9,888 bases of DNA from NCBI GenBank assembly GCA_008534395.1, contig SHMQ01000052.1, positions 1-9,888 of the forward strand, read 5' to 3'. Source of the stretch: Candidatus Acidulodesulfobacterium acidiphilum (GTDB taxonomy: Bacteria; SZUA-79; Acidulodesulfobacterales; Acidulodesulfobacteraceae). A program made the translations under genes and the position numbers. This document shows positions 6,975 through 9,888 of the stretch, piece after piece (position 1 is the first letter of the stretch; every line of letters starts with the position of its first letter). The notes under the pieces are model-generated. The model was not told where the DNA came from and did not search any database. It worked only from the letters and a program-made list of their open reading frames with translations.

Positions 6975-7856
6975 CTATACGTTAAGCGCGCGGATAAAAG
7001 ATTTTATATCTTTATCTTCTTCAAAATTTTCTATAAGTTCTATGACTTTTTTCCTGTCTGCGTTTAACGCTTTTTTTATTTCATTTCTTATAGGCTTACT
7101 CTTATCTATTAATTTTTTATAAATATTTATCTGAACTATTTTATCTTGAGCGTCGCCTATGGTTTTCTGAATTTTTTCCAAGCGGCTTATTGTTTGAACT
7201 ACAATATCTTCTCTAATCAAATCGGAAGAAAATTCCATAATATACCTAAATTCTTTAAAAATAAGCCTTAATATATGAAGTTCTTCATTGTCTAACGAAG
7301 TAGTTTTTATTATAATCGTTAATTTTTTGTAAGTCTTTTTTATCGTTAAAACTAAACGTTCAAGAGGCTCCGCATCGTTCAATTTATTATCGAATAAATC
7401 TCCATTCTTAAGCGCATTTTCAAAATCGGCAAGAAAACCGCTAAACTCCTGAGATCCTATAACGGATAAAATTTTGCCTTGTTCTATTCTTATTTCTTTT
7501 TCTATTTTTAGCCTTATTTCATCCTTTAATAGCGCAGGAACTTCATCTTTAACGTATAAATCCATAGACTTAAGAAGAACGTCTAAATCTCTTTTCCTTT
7601 GAGTTTCTTTCATTATTTTAGTTAATTTCTTTTTAAAATATATACCTCTGCCGCTAAGCTGCTGTCGGAATATTTTTAAAAGCGTTTTAATGCGCCTAAT
7701 AGCAACCCTGAATTTATGAAGGTTTTCGCCGTTTTTTCCTTCTATAATTCCGGGCATTTCCGTTTTTATCTCTTCAAGCAGGGAATTTAATATTTTTACC
7801 GTAATTTCTTCCGACGTCATATTTTTATTTAAACCGTAAAATGATTTTATAGGCAA
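6975..7856 (-). CDS. CHAD-domain protein (polyphosphate binding)
   Basis: CHAD (conserved histidine alpha-helical domain) proteins are basic helical bundles that bind inorganic polyphosphate. The 293-residue product shows the repeated signature twice: LHKFRVAIRRIKTLL (46-60, His47) and LHILRLIFKEFRYIMEF (193-209, His194), plus RDLDVLL (89-95) and IGDAQD (233-238) that end the two half-bundles. No CYTH triphosphatase domain precedes it, so it is a stand-alone CHAD. It has many Lys/Arg residues and no signal peptide, so it is probably cytoplasmic. It is the first gene of the operon with ppx, the ppx-like gene and ppk1, which supports a role in organising or localising polyphosphate granules. 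The start is TTG 7856, set by GGAGG at 7865-7869. Confidence 0.92.
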   Translation of the reverse strand: MPIKSFYGLNKNMTSEEITVKILNSLLEEIKTEMPGIIEGKNGENLHKFRVAIRRIKTLLKIFRQQLSGRGIYFKKKLTKIMKETQRKRDLDVLLKSMDLYVKDEVPALLKDEIRLKIEKEIRIEQGKILSVIGSQEFSGFLADFENALKNGDLFDNKLNDAEPLERLVLTIKKTYKKLTIIIKTTSLDNEELHILRLIFKEFRYIMEFSSDLIREDIVVQTISRLEKIQKTIGDAQDKIVQINIYKKLIDKSKPIRNEIKKALNADRKKVIELIENFEEDKDIKSFIRALNV

Positions 7857-7864
7857 AGGCGTTA

Positions 7865-7869
7865 CCTCC
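7865..7869 (-). promoter_or_regulatory. Shine-Dalgarno deciding the TTG start of the CHAD gene
   Basis: GGAGG lies 8 nt upstream of TTG 7856. The next in-frame ATG is residue 13, without such a site at the right distance, so the TTG start is favoured. Confidence 0.7.
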
Positions 7870-7923
7870 GTTTTATCGTTACGTTAATTTATTATCAAAC
7901 ATTTAATTAAGTAATATGATGAT

Positions 7924-7978
7924 ATTATATATTTTAATTGTTACGGTTTTGTGACGTTTCTGTTAAATTTTTGTAACA
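7924..7978 (-). promoter_or_regulatory. PhoB-type promoter C of the polyphosphate operon
   Basis: Four consecutive minus-strand 11-mers, TGTTACAAAAA (7978-7968), TTTAACAGAAA (7967-7957), CGTCACAAAAC (7956-7946) and CGTAACAATTA (7945-7935), share a T-x-ACA core and A-rich spacer in exact 11-bp phase, as expected for two tandem Pho boxes. A perfect TATAAT (7929-7924) starts five bases after the last repeat. There is no -35 hexamer, which fits activator dependence. The transcript would begin near 7917 with a leader of about 60 nt before TTG 7856. PhoB binding is inferred. Confidence 0.7.
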
Positions 7979-8001
7979 TTTAAAAATGAGGACATATTTA
8001 T

Positions 8002-8408
8002 TTAACTTTTCACGATATAATGTGGGGTGAGAACGAAAATATTTTTTACGAATCCGTAATGAACAGAGTTATGGGTGTTTGCTATGATTTAAGACACGCT
8101 TTAATGGGCGATAGAGACATTGAATTTGTCGATAACGGTATGGATTATGATAAAATGAAATGGTTTTTAAAGTATGTTCCGATAAAAACGTGTATTACAG
8201 GATAGAAATATTATGGCCAGAATTGTTATTCGTTATGATATCGCTTAACGATTTCGTAAAACTTTATGCCTTAAAAAAATCTAAAATGAGATACGATGCT
8301 ATGCTTTATAAAGAAAATATTTGGGATTCGGCTATTGGTAAAACAGTAAGATGTGAAGCAATTTACTTAATACTAATCCGGCTCTTTGGCGGCATTAATT
8401 CCGAATAG
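8002..8408 (+). pseudogene. Frameshifted, 5'-truncated conserved hypothetical (probably DUF6904)
   Basis: Two adjoining frames make one protein if a single lost base near 8180 is restored. Frame one carries VMGVCYDLRHALMGDRDIEF and then VDNGMDYDKMKWFLKYVP; frame two continues directly with DKNVYYRIEILWPE and LLFVMISLNDFVKLYA, then KYD-like KMRYDAMLYKENIWD. From memory this is the pattern of DUF6904 (uncharacterised). Coding resemblance (LTFHDI) already precedes the ATG at 8020, but an in-frame TGA at 7987-7989 and the Pho promoter lie where the first 20-40 residues should be. Only about 135 codons remain, and the last 25 residues also look altered. No Shine-Dalgarno is seen. It is therefore a decayed gene, though a sequencing error could explain the frameshift alone. 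Confidence 0.6.
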
Positions 8409-8447
8409 GCTTTAGCAAAAATGTTGCCTGATTTATTGAAATAAATT

Positions 8448-8476
8448 TTGACATTTCCTAAAATATACTGTAAAAT
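8448..8476 (+). promoter_or_regulatory. Sigma-70 promoter of the ATPase gene
   Basis: A perfect -35 TTGACA (8448-8453) is separated by 17 nt from TAAAAT (8471-8476). The ATG at 8485 is only 8 nt after the -10, so transcription should start at or within a few bases of the initiator codon, giving a leaderless message. No Shine-Dalgarno is present, which agrees. Confidence 0.65.
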
Positions 8477-8484
8477 TTAAGATT

Positions 8485-9747
8485 ATGAGCGAAAATTTAC
8501 AGTATTTTAGAGCGATATACAATTTTCTGCCTTCCGAAAAAGAAAGAAAAATCGTCTTAATAACCGGCGCTCGTCAGACCGGAAAAACCACTCTTGCAAA
8601 AAATAAATACAATACGTTGCGTTATATCAATCTGGATTCTCCGGAAATACGGGACGGCATTTCGCAGATTACGGCCTCAAACTGGCATAAAGATATAGGC
8701 AAAGCTATACTTGACGAAGCGCAGAAAGAACCTTCGCTGTTCGAAAAGGTTAAATATGCTTATGACGGAGGAAATCTCGATTTTCAAGTAATTCTCGGTT
8801 CAAGTCAAATTCTTTTATTGAAAAAGATAAGGGAATCGCTTGCGGGAAGAATATCGCTTTATGAACTGTGGCCTTTAATGATGTCCGAGATATATGCCGG
8901 ACTAGGAGCTAAAATTATTAAACCGCCTCTTATAGACCGCATCCTTGAGGAAGAAGATTTTCATAAGCTTATGGAAAGTCTTCCATCTGTTTTAATAGGC
9001 GAAGAAGATATAAAATTAAAAGAAGCTCAGGAACACTTATTAAGATGGGGTGGAATGCCGTTCCTTTTAAGTATTAATAATGCATATGAAAGGCAAAAAT
9101 GGCTCAGAGATTATACTTATACATATTTAGAAAGAGATCTTGCAGATTTATCAAGAATTGAAGATTTGGAACCTTTTAAAAAATTTCAAACAATATCGGC
9201 TTTAAGAAATGCAAAACTTCTCAATTATTCCGAACTGGCTCGAGATGTCGGTATAAGCGTAGATACATCAAAGAGATATTTAGAATATCTGAAAATATCT
9301 TATCAAACTATACTGCTTCAACCTTACGGAACTAATATAACGAGTTCGGCTGTAAAAACCCCGAAGATTTACTGGCTTGACATTGGTTTATTAAGGCAGA
9401 TGACGGGCTTTTGGGGCGACGTGATTTCCGGTGATATATTTGAAACTTTGGTAATTTCCGAAATCTACAAATGGATAAAAACAATGCAGAAACCTGTCTC
9501 AATGTATTTTTATAGAACCCGCTCAGGATTAGAACTCGATATTCTTTTGAAAATAAATGAAAGAATAATAGGGATTGAAATTAAAAATCGCAGTATTGTA
9601 ACCCCTTCCGATTTAAGACCTATGAAAGCCGTAGCCGACGGTCTCGGCAAATTATGGAGCGGCGGTATTTTAGTTTATAACGGAGATAAAATAGACAAGA
9701 TTGCAGAACCGAATATCTGGATGATACCGTCAAGACGTCTGTTTTAA
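8485..9747 (+). CDS. AAA_14 / DUF4143 family ATPase
   Basis: The 420-residue product has the common bacterial and archaeal AAA_14-DUF4143 architecture. The P-loop GARQTGKTT is at 28-36, Walker B AILDEAQ at 74-80, a sensor-like ILGSSQ at 103-108 and the AGRISLYEL motif at 120-128. The linker GGMPFLL (189-195) and YLERDLADL (214-222) lead to a winged-helix-like segment YSELARDVGISVDTSKRYLE (248-267) and KIYWLDIGLLRQ (294-305). The C-terminus has a PD-(D/E)XK-like core: Asp352 in LELDILL and EIK at 365-367. Members are common, often patchily distributed and genomically solitary; the cellular role is not established. It stands alone, opposite to the polyphosphate operon. No intrinsic terminator is seen after its TAA. 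Confidence 0.9.
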   Translation: MSENLQYFRAIYNFLPSEKERKIVLITGARQTGKTTLAKNKYNTLRYINLDSPEIRDGISQITASNWHKDIGKAILDEAQKEPSLFEKVKYAYDGGNLDFQVILGSSQILLLKKIRESLAGRISLYELWPLMMSEIYAGLGAKIIKPPLIDRILEEEDFHKLMESLPSVLIGEEDIKLKEAQEHLLRWGGMPFLLSINNAYERQKWLRDYTYTYLERDLADLSRIEDLEPFKKFQTISALRNAKLLNYSELARDVGISVDTSKRYLEYLKISYQTILLQPYGTNITSSAVKTPKIYWLDIGLLRQMTGFWGDVISGDIFETLVISEIYKWIKTMQKPVSMYFYRTRSGLELDILLKINERIIGIEIKNRSIVTPSDLRPMKAVADGLGKLWSGGILVYNGDKIDKIAEPNIWMIPSRRLF

Positions 9748-9888
9748 AAACATAATTAATTAAATAAAATTTTTATCGTTTACGCAATATTTATTTTAAA
9801 TTAACATTTATAAGATATAATTATTTCATGAATAATTTTACTCGTTTCATTTAAATATTGCCTGTCGAAATTATTCATTTATTTTTAA
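9748..9888. other. Gene-free right end with an 11-bp inverted repeat
   Basis: This AT-rich stretch has no supportable gene. ATGAATAATTT (9828-9838) and AAATTATTCAT (9868-9878) form an 11-bp inverted repeat with a 29-nt loop. A TATAAT at 9816-9821 has no matching -35. A 25-codon minus-strand frame lies here but lacks a ribosome site. Confidence 0.4.

Noticed and set aside
8016-8021. TATAAT as a plus-strand promoter for the pseudogene
   Set aside because: No -35 hexamer is at the right distance and the bases lie inside the resembling coding region.
9803-9879. 25-codon minus-strand frame at the right edge
   Set aside because: No Shine-Dalgarno, an in-frame stop immediately before the ATG, no family pattern, and half of it is the inverted repeat.
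1-9888. CRISPR array, tRNA, rRNA or insertion sequence
   Set aside because: No regularly spaced long repeats, cloverleaf or conserved rRNA segments, and no transposase pattern were seen; the 11-bp repeats are Pho-box half sites.

Overview
The window is AT-rich and reads as chromosome of a Gram-negative bacterium: it encodes an Sec-exported lipoprotein with a classical lipobox, a PPK1-type polyphosphate kinase, and promoters that look like PhoB (Pho regulon) promoters. I cannot assign a genus from the sequence.

The core (about 1868-7978, minus strand) is a compact polyphosphate operon, in transcription order: a CHAD-domain protein, a full-length Ppx/GppA exopolyphosphatase with C-terminal HD domain, a second Ppx/GppA-HD paralogue whose nucleotide/phosphate loops are degenerate, and PPK1. 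The last three genes are joined by short overlaps (4 nt and 8 nt). The operon is preceded by four 11-bp Pho repeats placed just upstream of a TATAAT -10 box and a TTG start with a strong Shine-Dalgarno. PPK1 makes polyphosphate, Ppx degrades it, and CHAD domains bind it, so the set is a phosphate-storage module that the sequence suggests is switched by phosphate limitation.

Downstream (566-1852, minus) a second Pho-type promoter, sharing about 60 bp of recognisable homology with the first, faces a Phd/YefM antitoxin gene overlapping a PIN-domain toxin-like gene with an eroded active site, followed by a small lipoprotein with an aromatic/proline tail. The left end (1-362) carries a third Pho-type promoter with the same geometry, a 24-codon leader-like ORF containing two hairpins, and the first 29 codons of an unrecognised gene that runs off the window. 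A VapC-like (PIN) N-terminal fragment lies at 363-476 on the plus strand.

The right side (8000-9748, plus) holds a 5'-truncated, frameshifted pseudogene of a conserved hypothetical family (probably DUF6904), and then an AAA_14/DUF4143 ATPase with a consensus sigma-70 promoter so close to its ATG that its mRNA should be leaderless. The last 140 bases hold no supported gene. The most notable signal is the set of three same-strand, same-geometry PhoB-like promoters tying polyphosphate metabolism, a toxin-antitoxin-like pair and an off-window gene into one putative regulon, together with the pseudoenzyme-like second Ppx.
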